The notes under the pieces are model-generated. The model saw nothing but the letters and a program-made list of their open reading frames with translations. It ran no database searches and had not been told where the DNA came from. A stretch of 64,000 nucleotides of DNA from Halichondria panicea (taxonomy: Eukaryota > Porifera > Demospongiae > Suberitida > Halichondriidae), in NCBI RefSeq assembly GCF_963675165.1, contig NC_087387.1, positions 5,953,601 through 6,017,600 on the forward strand, written 5' to 3'. The first letter of the stretch is position 1. Every line of letters begins with the position of its first letter. The position numbers and the translations under genes were made by a program. Shown in pieces: positions 23,127 to 36,329 of the stretch.

Positions 23127-24189
23127 TTACACACAGCTAGAGTAGGAATATATTGAACACTTCATCAGACACTGACACTACATGTAGCAATACGCAATGT
23201 ATCAAAGCTGCATGTTAGCACTGGCCATCCAAAAACATTATCTTTTGAATAATAAAAGCATTGCGGATGATGCATGAATTCACTAGGAGACTGAACGCTA
23301 GAGCAAAAACTAGAAATTAAATTTTAAAACTTTTTGTTATTATTATGTAGGCCTCTCAACAAGACATAAAGAGATACAAAACTGGTTTAACTGGTCAAGC
23401 TGTACAAATGGCAGGCTGTACACGAGGCTAGAGGTCACGTGACAGCACTAGAACACACGTAGCCAATATATCACATGTGCATCACATTCACCCCCATCCT
23501 GGAACCATGGATATAGTAAGAGGGAGGGATTAGCAACCGCCAATTCGTGTTTCCCCTTTGGTTTTAATCGAGGCTTGTTTCTAACGTGAGAATCTAATGA
23601 AATTGTTTTTCTGTCTGTATAAACAGTCCACCAGCAGTTCTGTTGCTGCTAAACATCAACTTTCATCTCATGTTTATGACCATTCAGAGGGAAATGTGAA
23701 CCACTTCCCTTTGCCAATCTCTCTCTTCTACTTCATCTATATGCTGGCACACAGATTAAAACACTTCATATCTTATCTTGACTACAAATAAATACCTCCA
23801 GGATGCAACTACACACAAAATTTAACAAGAGTTGTGAATATAATTTATCCGTGTAGGCTTCTTCAGTGAGGAGGCCTCCCAAAAATTTATCACTGTAGCT
23901 TCAGTGCTTTACAAGATGCATGGCTTAGATGACCTTACTTAGATGACCTTACTTATAGTGAAGGTAGTTTTCACTTGTTTGTGGTTCTCAGAGAGATCTA
24001 TGAATAACATTATAGTTACATTACAGAGAAATAAAGTTCATATTCAATCAGAAATAACAGCATAATTTATAACTACGGACTTTGCCATTTGCACAGATTC
24101 TAGTTAATTTTTGACTATTGGAAAATCAGTGTAAACCTAGAGCACCCTCGGCGCTAATTTGTAGTCTTTGAGTCAAAGCCGCGTGTACA

Positions 24190-24420
24190 TCTAGGCCAAC
24201 GAGCAGGTTCGATTTTGCTCACTTTTATTCGACAATGAAGCTTTAACATCAAAATCTGAAACTACTACCTTGTTGTGTTGAGGCTATCCACACAGTGCTA
24301 TCACATCATGTGAGCAGACTCAGAATATTAATACACAGAACGAAAAACAGACAGGCAGACAGACAAACGTGACTGACTACTATAATCCTAAGTCGCCGCG
24401 ACACGGCCTCGGTTTAATAA
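24190..24420. repeat. Second copy of a dispersed repeat also seen near 5130-5350
   Basis: Shared blocks include GAAGCTTTAACATCAAAATC, TTGTTGTGT, an (ACAG)n/(ACAA)n stretch and ACTATAA.CC...GCC...CCTCGG.TTAAT at the end. The orientation is the same as the 5130-5350 copy. The class is unknown; it could be a SINE-like or transposon-derived repeat. Confidence 0.5.
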
Positions 24421-25100
24421 TAATTATATCATAACAATATCAGGATCTACACTTGTACATACTATGGGTCACTTCTTGGAAAGGGTCATAATTATCAGCA
24501 CAGTTATTGTCACCGAAATATAGTGATGGTGTTGTACTCCTCAAAATCAGTCAATGTATCTTTAATTAGCTTGAGTAGGAACATGAGTATATCCATGCAC
24601 CATCCATCCACTCATCCAGCGAAGATAACAATACAAAATGTACTGTCCTCTTCATTAATACATGTAGGAGGTCTTATTATTACCTGCTTAGGCATAATAG
24701 TCTATAGTGACTACTCTACAATAGAAGGGGCCACTATCTGGGTGTCCAGCCTTGAGCACTAGGGTAGGCAGTGAGGGAATTAAAGATAGACACGAATTAA
24801 AATGTGTGCAATAATTGAAAACAACACACACAACAGCACTGTCAATCCTCTGTACAACCTACTGGTTGTACTAATATACGAAATTAATGTACAGTGAGTA
24901 GCACACAAGTTAGAGGCATGCTTAGGACACCCAGACAAACAATGGAAGCTCTAATGCTAATACAACGAGTAGTGGGAGGAGAGTATTACTATATGTAATA
25001 GTCATGTGGAATGAGACTGAAGGTCACAGGGTTCGTTACCACTAAACCGTTAACTGCCCCCCCCCCCCCGCTACTCGTGTACTGTATTACTTCAGCTCAC

Positions 25101-25271
25101 CAGTTTCATTAGCTCCTCACACACTCTCTTGGACGGGAGTACAAGGTCAGAGTTCACTCGCGCTATCTCGTCACCTTGGTTACGCACCTCTTTGATCTGA
25201 TAACCAAAAATAGAATAAGTACAGCAAAAACGAATGAAACAAAATCTTTACAGATTGCTAGGCGATAGCGG

Positions 25272-25306
<35 letters not shown>

Positions 25307-28300
25307 CTTGAGTGGATAGTGGATGATGAAGCTTGTTAGTTGATGGTGTAATATCTTGACCAAGTGTTCCTGTGTGTGGTGTGTGAGGGTGAATGAGTGG
25401 GCGTGTGTGTGTGGGGTGGGCACAGTGATTCACTACAGAACGCAGAGACACTACTTGTTTTGCATATGAAGGCTGAACCTATCGTTGCAGTAGGCAATTG
25501 TCGAGGGCTTATATTTTCATGGATTTCACAGATTTCAACCAAACAACGAAACATTCAGTTCAATATACAAGTACAAGTTTGCTGGCTATCCTCGAATATA
25601 AATATTATACGCAAAATTCGACACTGGAAACAACACACTGCTACACAAAGTTTGTCCCCACACCCACTTCCTCTACTTGTTAGCCTCATCCCCACACCCA
25701 CTTCCTCTACTTGTTAGCTGCATCCCCACACCCACTTCCTCTACTTGTTAGCCTCATCCCCACACCCACTTCCTCTACTTGTTAGCTGCATCCCCACACC
25801 CACTTCCTCTACTTGTTAGTTGCATCCCCACACCCACTTCCTCTACTTGTTAGCCTCATCACCACACCCACTTCCTCTACTTGTTAGCTGCATCCCCACA
25901 CCCACTTCCTCTACTTGTTAGCCTCATCACCACACCCACTTCCTCTACTTGTTAGCTGCATCCCCACACCCACTTCCTCTACTTGTTAATTGCTTGTTGA
26001 GAGGGAATGGTACAGTAGCCCTCATATAAAAGTTCCCGTTGCGTTTCAGTTGCACGTAACGTTCCCGTTTTTACGGAGTCAGAAAACGCTAACTAAACGG
26101 TAGCGTATTATTCATAAACGCACCGTAATTACCTACACCATTCTAGGAGAAAAAACGGGTGGAATTTGCTGAGTTAGCAATAATAATTTTTATTTATTCT
26201 GTATGTACTAAGCAAGCTACAAATGTACTAACTTCTCTAGTGTAATCCAGGGGCATACAAATAGCACTGGGAATACTGCAGAACTTACATGCAAGGCTGG
26301 AAGAAGATGAGAAAGTTGGTAGTAGCAAGTCAACCGGATCTCTCAGTCTGGAATCTTAGATACAGCTACATTATATTATGATCTGATTGTACTATTACTT
26401 TTGTTGAACACTTCATTATAAATTATACACTATCGTATACAATGTCCTGTATCATTAAAACATCATGTCAAATGAAGAATAACAAATTCATGTACAGTGC
26501 TATAAATATAAATATAAATGTTCAAACTAAATGTCAGTAATTATTCTAACTAGATCTAGCTCGCCTTGACCTTGCTTCTTAGGGATTCTGTACTTGCTCC
26601 GTAGCTGTTTGTGAAGGATGAGGATTCTTTGTTTAGTAGAACAGTTCACCAGCTTGATTTCTTGGAACACTAGCCAGCTAGCTACGGAGCAAATCATGCA
26701 GCTACACGTGCGAACGTTATTTCAGAATTAAAACGGTTATTTCCGTACCGTATTAAATTTTAATGAGCTGGCTTCCGTTTTCATTCCGTTTCTACGCGAA
26801 CCGTTGTACGCAAATTGAACGGTACGGAACGGGAACTTTTATATGAGGGCTACTGTATATCGACTGAGTACGGTATTTAATGTTTTTCATTTAGGCCTCT
26901 AAATGAGAGGCCTCCCAAAAATTGTTTGATGATTATCACTCAACTTGTGTACACATTAGTAGGCAAGGGATCTCAATTTTATAGGGAAGATAGTTGTTTG
27001 TGGTTCTAAAAGGTATGACATTACAGAAAAACAAAATTCCTCTTCTCTCAGAAAAACAATGATACTCATTAATGTGTGTGGGTGGGTGTGTGTGGGTGTA
27101 TGTGTGTGTGTGTGCTTAGTTGGCCCACCTCCTCTAGGAAGTGAGGACATGTGAGGATGGACTGACGTGTGAACACCAGAGCAGGCCCCAGGTGAATGTC
27201 CATTATAGCACCATCATCTTCAAGCTCCGTCACACCTGATATTGTCCGTGCGTGAGTGTGTGATGTGTGTGTGTGAGTGTGTGATGTGTGTGTGTGTGTG
27301 TATGTGGGAGGGGGTTGTACCTAAATAGACATTAGATAACTCAATCGAAAACAGTAAGCTCCAAACAAAGCAAAAAACACCCCTAAACGTATAACGTCAT
27401 ATTAACCCTTTCCTCACCAGCAAAGGACGCCCGACTAGAGCACTCTCTCAGAAGCACCGCCCACGCAAACATTACGGCAGAGTGGAGCTCGGGAGTCGAC
27501 CAATCACCTGTAGAGCAACACGTCACTCAAGACTGACCACACCCATATACAAGGACGTACTATTTTGTCATCCTTACATACACTCATGTAGCTATTAAAA
27601 CAGGCCATTATTTTTCTGGATTTTCCAAAAAAATATTTTGTGCTTCCTCCACAAAACAGAACATTTCGATACGAAAGCGATGACTGATCTCTAAACAGAT
27701 AAGCATTTCAAAGGGCTACAAAATTATCTTGTATTGTGAAATTGGACAATCCTCACTCAAGTTATGAGCTCTCAATGTTAGCTTTCAAAACAAAGAAAAT
27801 GGAACATCATTGACTCACCTTTTAGTAGCTCGGCATGGATGGAGGGTACAAAGGTCGCAGAGAGAGCAGGATAATGGTCGTCCAACATTGACTCATCCAC
27901 TGCACTCTCTGTGGAGGGCGTGAGTGGGCGGGGCATTGACAAAATCACACTATTTTTATTTCACAGTACATCACATCAGCTTCTGCACATTATACCGTAT
28001 TACTAGAATGTTCTGCGAGCATCAAACATATGCAAACTTTGCGAGGGTTGATCAACAAGCAACAATAAAATCGCAAAACCTCTAGTAAATACACATGATC
28101 CTTGCCAGAAGGTAATAGTTAGATAGCAAGGGTCAAATCTTCTGCTAATTTGGCTCATTCGCAAATGTTTTTCATCCGCAAAATATTCTAGTAACACGCT
28201 AAGTAATTAAATCACTTTCTCTCACCTGGTGTGATTTCTCCGATATTGAAGCAGGCCAGTAGAGCATGGAACAATATGCAGTCTGTAGACTCAGCACTGG

Positions 28301-29657
28301 CGAACTTCTGGCTCTTCTCGAGAGGTGTCGCTGAAACCTTTGCTGCCTCCCTCATTCCCGGCGTATCCAAGGTAACCTTGGACAGGTATCGTATCAATTT
28401 GAGACTGTTGCCTTCGTTGAAAGGGTTTTGAATGGCCCAGTAAAGTAGACAGTCGGCCAGGGCCGTGCGAATCTCTTCAATGAAGTACACCAATCTAGCC
28501 TTGTGTTTCGGGTCACCTGGAGAGGCAATAAAGAGCGACACGTAATTCACGACTAAACGTAAGGTGACGGAAGTGTATGTAATATATAATTATAGCACGA
28601 GACCAAGTGTTCATGAAATAGACATGGACAAGCACGAGGGCGAGTGTCAATTTTGTATTAAGACGACCCTTTACCAAACCACGCCCTGTGTAATAATAGC
28701 ACGGAAGGTACTGTATGACTTTTATTACACTCTTGTTACCTTGACAACATTATAATAAGCTCACCTATAGCACGGCCTTTGGACAATCGCTCCAGCTCTG
28801 TTGTCACGGTGATGGTATCCAATAGCGATAGTATACGATCCACAATCCCTTCACCGGTCCCCTTATCAAACTAGAGGGAGGGGAAATGAGCATGTACAGA
28901 ATGACCTTTGTACCTACAAATACGTATGCTTATCATGCGTTCCAGACGTCAATTATTGATCAACTCAGCATTGACACTCAAGAATAAACACACCTTATAT
29001 ACACCGTCGTATGTTTCAAAAAATACAATTTTAATCGAACAAGTTTTTGTGTCCAACGTACGATCATGAGGTCATTTGTGAAGCTTGTGACAAAGTGTGA
29101 TGTGTGAGGGGGGAGGTCAAGGGTCCAACACACCCCCTCTCTCGCCTGGACGAGGGTACGGAGGGCGGAGACAAGGCTACGTCGACCATCATAGTAGAGC
29201 AGGACTGCCACCAACCCTCGAGTGAGATTAGGGAACCTGGTGTGGTGTGTGTGGTGTGTGTGGTGTGTGTGGTGTGTGTGTGTGTGGTGGGTGTGGTGTG
29301 TGTGTGGTGTGTGAGTGGGTTGTGTGTGTGGTAGTGTGAGTGGGTGTGTGTGTGGGTGAAAGAAAGGGAAGAGATAATCATAGGGAGGCAGTGGGAGAGA
29401 GTGGTGTGGGTGGTATGAGTGGGCGGGGGCACAGTAGATCCACTATAATTATACACACTCGCTCACCGTGGCAACTGCTGTTCCCCGGCCACAAGAAGTT
29501 CCACAGACGACACTTCATTTAGATCGAGAATATCACTCAGAATAAGAGCCTCATCGATGAAGTCTTGAGGGAGTGTGTGCAGGTTGGGTAGAGTGGGCAG
29601 GGAGAGGCCATCCTTCACTGACTTGAGGACTAGCTGTCGATCAGACACATTTTTAGG

Positions 29658-29695
<38 letters not shown>

Positions 29696-30294
29696 GGGGA
29701 GGCAGGGATCAATCATATCAGTACAGGTCAGTGTCGACTGCCAATAGCAAAGACCACAATTGGATTATCACAATGAATGAAGATCATCATAGGCTGTAGG
29801 GTGTGTTGAAAAGGAATATGTGGAATGGAGTGGATCATATAAAGAAAGCACGCAGATGATGCCCAGGTATCATCACAATGTTCATACAATTGGGAGATTC
29901 AAGTATTTGTCAATTTCGACCAAATGCCATGGACTGTTATAGCTCATGTCCAAGGCCGAAAAATGAGGCCGTGACAATTGCTAAACCTCCCCCCTCCCTC
30001 ATTTAATCAATGTTCGGCTGCCATCACTTATAGTACGATCCAATTTCTGAAAGGTATACCTTTCCATTGACAATGTACAATTAACAAAGAAACATTAATG
30101 TTGATTATACTAATTAGAGTCTCCTAATAATACATGCAGCTCACTGGATTCTTGAGCAGAGATATGAAGTCAGGCTTGTGTTTCTGTAGCACTGCCTCCA
30201 GGCTATAGTAGACATTGTCTTGCTTGCCCACTATGGCAGCATTGACTGTGCCAGCCAGCTCCTTGTAGGGAGCCCACACCCCGCCAGCTGACAT
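25101..30294 (-). CDS. NUP205: NUP205-like nucleoporin, amino-terminal part only
   Basis: Nine minus-strand exons, in order: 30145..30294, 29467..29657, 29062..29236, 28765..28870, 28226..28516, 27819..27908, 27129..27235, 25307..25369 and 25101..25196. They total 1269 nt (423 codons) with consistent phases. Recognisable NUP205 segments are KHKPDFISLLKNP, EALILSDILDLNE, VELLVAGEQQ, GLVAVLLYYDGRRS and VRNQGDEIAR, in the order found in animal NUP205 proteins, which are about 2000 residues long. NUP205 is a scaffold nucleoporin of the inner ring of the nuclear pore. No further exons are recognisable before gene I on the opposite strand. The gene is therefore truncated, has a very distant 3' part, or lies at an assembly join. 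The start is the ATG at 30294, where homology begins. Confidence 0.8.
25654..25990. repeat. About ten copies of a 33-34-bp minisatellite in a NUP205 intron
   Basis: The core CACCCACTTCCTCTACTTGT repeats with alternating linkers (TAGCTGCATCCC or TAGCCTCATC). It lies in the intron between 25,369 and 27,129. Confidence 0.9.
26011..26857. mobile_element. Tc1/mariner-like non-autonomous element in a NUP205 intron
   Basis: The ends read TA-CAGTAGCCCTCATATAAAAG and, at the right, CTTTTATATGAGGGCTACTG-TA. TA target duplications and CAGT termini are typical of the Tc1/mariner superfamily. A longer subterminal region with AACGG/CCGTT motifs is also inverted. At about 847 bp, without a transposase ORF, it would depend on a transposase from elsewhere. 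Confidence 0.75.
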
Positions 30295-31203
30295 CACTCC
30301 TGGGTAAAATAAAATGCTAATTACCAATAATTTTATATGGGAACCACACTCCAATTACGTCAACAATAGCTAACTATATAACAGTAGTAAGACAGCTTGC
30401 TTCGATATAAATTATTGTGTTCTGGTTGGATCTTGTTCAACAGGTGATAATTAATACAGTGTTGTGCAGAGTTTAGTGGCTTCCCTATAGTACACAAGGG
30501 GATTCCCCTAATACAAGGCCACCTATAAAGGGTACAGTACATTAGCCTGTTCAATTGGTGTAAATACATGAGCTTGTTAAAACATTAAACATCGACAATA
30601 AAGATGTGCATGCACTTATTTATATGACTAGATCTGGTTTATTTTTTAATGCTATTACATAAGCTGTTACTTTTTACCAGCACACACCAGATCAATAAAT
30701 ACTGCACAAAAAGATCACAGTCTCCCTCACACTCACTGTGACTGAAGATACAACCTCAGGAAAGTAGTGTAGGGCTGCAGATATGACTTGAGCTGGAGCA
30801 CGTACAAGCTGTCACTACTCCACGTGGTTTACACTCCTGCGCATGCGCAATATCCTGCAAACCACCAGCCCCACCCCTCTTCTAGTGGGATGTGTGACAG
30901 CAGTGGCAGGCAGAGGTCTGGTGAAAAAGAGAACACTCAGTTCACTAGCCTTGACAAAAAAATAATAGAACAGAAAAAATTTACATCTACACATCTTCCG
31001 CAGTGATCAAAAATCGCCCAATCTTTATTGCTTTTTCGATTAATATTATGTGAATGGCTAAGTGAGCTTGTACAGTTAAACAAAACCTTGTCCAGAAACA
31101 TTTGTTAGTGTTTACTGTACATACAATCACGTACTACACTAGCTGTGTTGTGTGTGTGTGACTCTGTGGGTGTGTAGAGATAATCATCTATTATGGTAAA
31201 CCA
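30295..31203. other. Head-to-head spacer between NUP205 and the NHR-kinase gene
   Basis: The two genes diverge from here, so a shared promoter region is expected. No core promoter motif is convincing. An upstream exon of the plus-strand gene could lie here; I could not support one. Confidence 0.4.
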
Positions 31204-33416
31204 ATGGAATGCCATGCGGGGGAGGCAAGGCTGGTGGGTTTTTGGTTTGAAGATGGCTACATCATAAGATCTAGTATGGCTACATGTACTACTGATGGCA
31301 TAGGTGGAGTGCAATGGAGCAGCTCTCGCACTACCTTCCATAGGAACAAGGGGGAGAATGTTAAGCTAACAGAGAGGAAATCAGTAGCCACTAGGATTAA
31401 AGACTCTGGTTATGCTATAGTGTTCACGAGTGAGCCAATGGTTGCTGGACAGATGCTCAAGGTCACTATGATGGGGAGAGAGGACCGTTGGTGGCGTGGT
31501 GGAGGAGGAATGGTGAGAGCCTATTGATAGATCTATAGATAGATCTATTACTTAGCTGTCAATCTACAGTGTATCTTGGAATAAATAACGATTATTATTA
31601 TTATGTGGGCTCTCTTTGAACAGGATATATTGGTTTCACTGGAGAGAACCCGATGAACTCAACACTGACACAGTTAGAGAATTTGAAATGGAAAAATGTG
31701 CACAAGCATTTACTGTATACTCGCGGCACTTCTCTCTGGTCTAACGCCAAGAGATTCTGTAGACTGCATTTCCAAACTCATAATTTTGGAGTGGGTGATT
31801 CCATAGGAATGTTGCTGACGCTGGAGAAGGAAGTCCACTGGTTTGTGAATGATGTGTGGAGAGGGTCTGCACGTATGGAGGAGCACCCCCTGGACACACC
31901 TATGTGGGGGGTCGTGGACGTTAATGGACCGTGTAAACAAGTCAAGGCAGAGATTTGCACTGGTAAGCTATTACTATAGTACACCATGGGTATATAGTGA
32001 GTTGCATGCTCTCTTCTCTTTATTATATACAAGCCCTTGAGTACACGTGCTGTATGTGTAGTCACATGTGTTCACTCCCCCACAGTGTCCAGGTACAACC
32101 CTGACTCAGAGCGGAGGCTGGGAGAGATGGAACTGGGTGGAGTGCCACCACAGGATGCAATACCTCAACCGGAGGGAGCACTGTCATTGTTTGAAAGATT
32201 GCTATATGTAGGATATGGATACTCACAAGATGGTGCTACTGTCTCAACCCCACGTTCAAAAGATAGTCCACTTCAGCAACAGCTCATCCAATCACAATCA
32301 GACATTCAACAGCTTCGACGAGAGGTGGGAGAAAAAGGCCAAGAAAATACTCGACTACTGCAACAATTAGCACATGCCAGTGACCAAGATACAGAAAACA
32401 AACATCAGATAGCTCGACTACAACAACAACTAACACACGCCATTAAACAGTGGACGAAAATCAACCAACAGCTAACACATTCCAACAATCAACGAGAACG
32501 ATCTGACACGGTGAACCAACAGCTGAGAGTCACCCTCAGGGGACAAGTGGACGTCCTCCAACAAAGAATGGCCTATCTTTCAACCATCAATCGTAGCAGC
32601 CACACCCAGGAAGTGGAGTTCTGGCAGGTGTCTCCAGAGGAAGTGTCTATTAGAGAGGACGAGATTCTTGGCCGAGGGGCCTGGGGCTACGTTGTCAAGG
32701 GAACCTTTAGAGGAACAATGGTGGCCGTCAAACGAGTGTATCCTGAAATCTTACGACAGACTACGGTGGATCGAATTCGTCGTGAGATTCACACCATGGG
32801 CCAGATCCGCCACCCCAACCTTGTCCTCTTTGTTGCTGCCGTCCTCAACGAGCAAACAGGTCCCATGATTGTCACAGAGCTCCTGGATACCTCTCTACGT
32901 TCTGCCTACCAGGACAATCGTGTTGGTCCCAACAAGCGAAGGATCTTTGGAGACATCTCCTCAGCTCTGGTTTATCTCCACCGACAGAGGGAACCCATCA
33001 TCCACAGAGATGTGAGCTCTGCTAATGTCCTCCTTCTCTCTCTACCCAACAACAAATGGCTTGCCAAACTCTCTGACTTTGGATCAGCCAACCTAGCTCG
33101 AGATGCCACTACTCCTGGAGAAGGTGCTATTCTGTACACTGCCCCTGAGGCCTATCCCCAACCACCTTCGTCACCTCAACCACCACCACAACAGACGACA
33201 AAGATCGATGTGTACAGTTTTGGAGTGCTTGCTTGTGAAGTAGTGACTCGAACATTTCCGAAATCTGAATTGTTTGTTCGTCTGCTATCGAGTATGGAAG
33301 GTGTATGGCGGGAGCTCCACCCACTCATCACCTCCTGTGTCTCTCACTCCCCTCAGGACAGACCCTCCATGGACACTGTGCTACACCACATCAAACAATT
33401 GGACTCCGAGCCTTAG
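31204..33416 (+). CDS. NHR domain, coiled coil, TKL-type protein kinase
   Basis: Exons 31204..31498, 31624..31962 and 32086..33416, 655 codons in frame. Residues about 25-210 form a Neuralized homology repeat: FHRNKGENVKL, AIVFTSEPM, GFTGENP, HWFVNDVWRGSA and WGVVDVNGPCKQV match its typical blocks. About 275-380 is a Gln-rich coiled coil. About 390-650 is a kinase with all catalytic landmarks: GRGAWGYV glycine loop, VAVKRV lysine, HRDVSSANVLL, DFGSAN, APEAYP and DVYSFGV, so it is probably active. The sequence style is TKL/tyrosine-like rather than a classical receptor kinase. The first donor (CGTG|GTGGAG) was chosen because it alone joins the two NHR halves in frame. The frame is open upstream of 31204 to an AG near 31177, so a 5' exon is possible. 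NHR domains bind proteins in the Notch-ligand ubiquitin pathway in other animals; a role here is open. Confidence 0.75.
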
Positions 33417-33819
33417 CATTGGTGCACGATTATTAGTGAAAAATAATTTTATAATGAAGTTTGATAAACTAAGTGGGTGAATGGCTGCATGGTGTGCTGC
33501 TTGCATGGGGTCAGATAAGCCGCGGCTCACGCTCGTCTGCTCCCGCTTCATATAAAGCCAATTACCTCGGGAAGTTGAACATACCTGTGTGCATGTGTGA
33601 GGGGAGGGGAATACTGATGCAAGCAGTGACCGTGATCTGTGTCTAGTTAAAGTGAATTAGATCTAGTTGGCGTAATTTAAAATAATGCCGAAGCCTATTA
33701 TTAAGCCTAAAATTTTACTGTTGATCTATATAGCTCAAGAATAATTAATGAGCAAATGGTTTATACCCTATAACCTTTATATCAATCTGTTGTTGCAGCT
33801 TAAACAAACTTCCACTATA

Positions 33820-33937
33820 CTCATGGACAGAAAGGAAGCACCCAGAACATTGATAAATAGGCTTGAACAAGAGCATTATAGGCACAGTATTACTATCTAT
33901 TGGTATAATCGTGAGCTTCCATAATTATTTGAAGAGA
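33820..33937 (+). promoter_or_regulatory. Conserved leader upstream of the SRCR receptors
   Basis: A block with AAACTTCCACT, GACAGAAAGGAAGCACCC, CATTGATAAATAGGCTT, GAGCATTATAGGCACAGTA and TTTGAAGAGA before the ATG recurs upstream of J1, J2, J3, J4, K and L, with small differences. Conservation exceeding that of the surrounding spacers suggests a shared promoter or 5' untranslated region. In J2-J4 an upstream in-frame ATG (37052, 40284, 43516) lies in this leader. The transcription start cannot be located from sequence alone. Confidence 0.5.
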
Positions 33938-35776
33938 ATGGCTATTGTACTATTCATCAGCTTTGCTCTACTAGCTACACAAGTCACAGCTCAAGCAGGT
34001 AAACATTGTTGCATCATAGTAACAAAGACACACTATAATTATATATGCATGCTTCTCAAAACCTCCTAGCAGATTGCATTAACAGCACACTCAGACTACC
34101 AATGGAGACAGATATTGGTGTTTCTATCAAAGGGCTTCCTGAGTATTGCTATAGTGGAGTATGGAGGAGGATATGCATGGTTAATGGAGAAATGAGGGCA
34201 GAAGCAGAAAGAAAGCAAAAACAAGCATGCAAACAATTAGGATACAGCACTAAAAGTGGTGAGATATTGGATCGAGCACCTTTTGATATATAATACTGTC
34301 GCACAGCATCACTTTTACCAGGACTGCAGCTGGGTACAGATGAAGAACCATTTGTAACAATTGGGAACTGCAGTATTAATGCAAAGAGCTTACAAGAATG
34401 TGAAGTGAGAGAGACTACTGACTGTACAATGCGAGAGCAGCTCAGATGCAACAGAGGTAAATACAAATTGTTCTATGTGATAACCAAGAGCTTTCTTCCT
34501 AACAGCTACCTGCCCAAGTGAACGAGTAAGACTAGTGGGTGGATCTACTGAGCATTAAGGTCTAGTGGAGGTGTGCTCTGATGGACGCTGGGGAACACTG
34601 CATGCTAGAAATCCAACTGAAATTGCAAGGGAAGTTTGCAGAAGACTCGTGAATGGCGAGGATGAAGCCAATTGTAAGAATAAACCTACTCCTATATAAA
34701 ACCTACTTATATTTCTCAGTTTCTAGTGTTACATCAATTTCTTCCAAGCCTGCCTACAACTGTTCAATTCTTAGGGGAACACTAACCTGTGAAGAATCTA
34801 CTTACGACAATCATCATTTTCATCTAAACGTTTCATGTCCAATTTCTAATAGTAAGTTTTTAGTATACTGGCGTAACTGGCACAGTTGTAATCAATTATT
34901 GTGTTGTTCCTAATACACTTAGACAGCTGCAAGCAAGAAGTTAGATTGACTGATGGATACAGCTACAGGGAGGGGAGAGTTGAGGTTTGTTCAGGTGGCG
35001 TGTGGCGATCTGTCTGCAATTTTGGTCAAGAAGGAATTGCTGGAGCAGCTTGCTATCAAGCTGGGTTTCCAAGGGAAGGTAAGCCATATAAAATGCATAC
35101 TTAGATAAACAAAAACTAACTCACAGGAGCCATGGTTACAAGCTATAGGAGAGAAACCACTGACAGAATTAGCTGCTGCTGTTTCGTTACAAACACAAAT
35201 CTCAACTGTATTTCATGCAAGGAAGTTGCTTGCATTTACATGCTCGGTGTTGTTTGTCAGGTTTGGGACCATTTACAACCTGCAAACAATGCCAGTGAAT
35301 GTAAGTACAGCCACCGTCAATTTACCACAGTCCCTATACACTATAACTCTTACTATACAGTCTCTACTACACCCCTCTCTGTAACAGAGTTCACAAGTCT
35401 GGACTCTACGACCCTGAGCCAGGGCACTGAACTTGTAACCAGTACCCAACTCACAATCACATCCCCTGACAACAACACAGTATTGTTTGGAGCCATTATT
35501 GGAGTGCTATTTACTCTACTGCTAGCTACACTAGTGGGATGGATGTGCACATGCATCATCATGCATAGGAACAACACTACAAAGTCAACTAGGTAAGTGA
35601 TAACTGTTTGCACTCATTCCTTATACAGCGTTCAAATACACAAAGCAAAATTATAGGTACTTTACTTGCATCAATAATGTTTAAAAGCTTACACAATACT
35701 ATAATATTATTTGCAGTAGACTCTATAAATATTAATTATGGAGGGAGAGGGCTAGGAAACACACGTACACACACAT

Positions 35777-35826
<50 letters not shown>

Positions 35827-36329
35827 CTACAATCAAGGATCCAATAACTACGGATGACAACTATTCACTGGCACAAGTCATTGACTCTTCATACTATGAA
35901 GCCACGCCCACTAAACCACCACCTACAAGCCCCAGTAACGATGCAACTAACGAGTGCGAGTCTAAAACACAAATAATACACGTGGAATGTGCTACCTACG
36001 ATAGTTACGCTGGCCCCAACCAGTTACTCTCGCAAGCAATCAACCCATCTAGCTACAATACTGTGAGCACAAGCGATGAAGGAATTGGAGACTATGATGT
36101 CATTGATAATAACAAGCCGAAACAGAAACCAAAACCATCCAACCCACCACCAGTGAAGGTTGAGGCCAGTAAGGGAGAAGATGAGTTCTACAATGCAGAG
36201 GAGCATATGTGTATAGGTACTGATATGAAAGCTAAGAGGGACAATAAATCAAGGAATGCAGAAACTGATGGACTGGAAGAGAACAAGACGAAGAAAGAGT
36301 CTGTATATAGTGTGCTCAGGCCTGTGTGA
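33938..36329 (+). pseudogene. Gene J1: triple-SRCR receptor with a nonsense codon
   Basis: Exons 33938..33998, 34073..34258, 34307..34456, 34506..34673, 34720..34851, 34923..35078, 35127..35592 and 35825..36329 follow the gene I plan exactly. In the fourth exon the codon that reads CAA in J2-J4 is TAA (34556-34558), just after VRLVGGSTEH, which ends the protein inside SRCR2. Everything downstream remains open and, from about 34,707 on, looks identical to J2 and J3. The stop therefore appears recent. The helix ends LVGWMCTCIIMHRNN. A tail TGA at 36327 sits where gene I has TGG, removing about 20 terminal residues. Confidence 0.78.

Larger units (their letters stand above)
22647..25100. other. 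Gene-free 2.45 kb between gene I and the NUP205 fragment
   Basis: No splice-supported exon on either strand. It holds an inverted-repeat element (22,927-23,126), a dispersed-repeat copy (about 24,190-24,420) and a C homopolymer at about 25,057-25,069. The remaining 1,500 or so residues expected for NUP205 are not recognisable here. Confidence 0.55.

Noticed and set aside
24523-24762. 79-codon plus-strand frame
   Set aside because: No splice-site support, no recognisable motif and no paralog in the window; treated as chance.
25654-25990. Regular 33-34-bp repeats resembling a CRISPR array
   Set aside because: Repeats are contiguous without unique spacers, lie in an intron of an animal gene, and have no cas genes nearby; they are a minisatellite. 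The same applies to 16,938-17,128.
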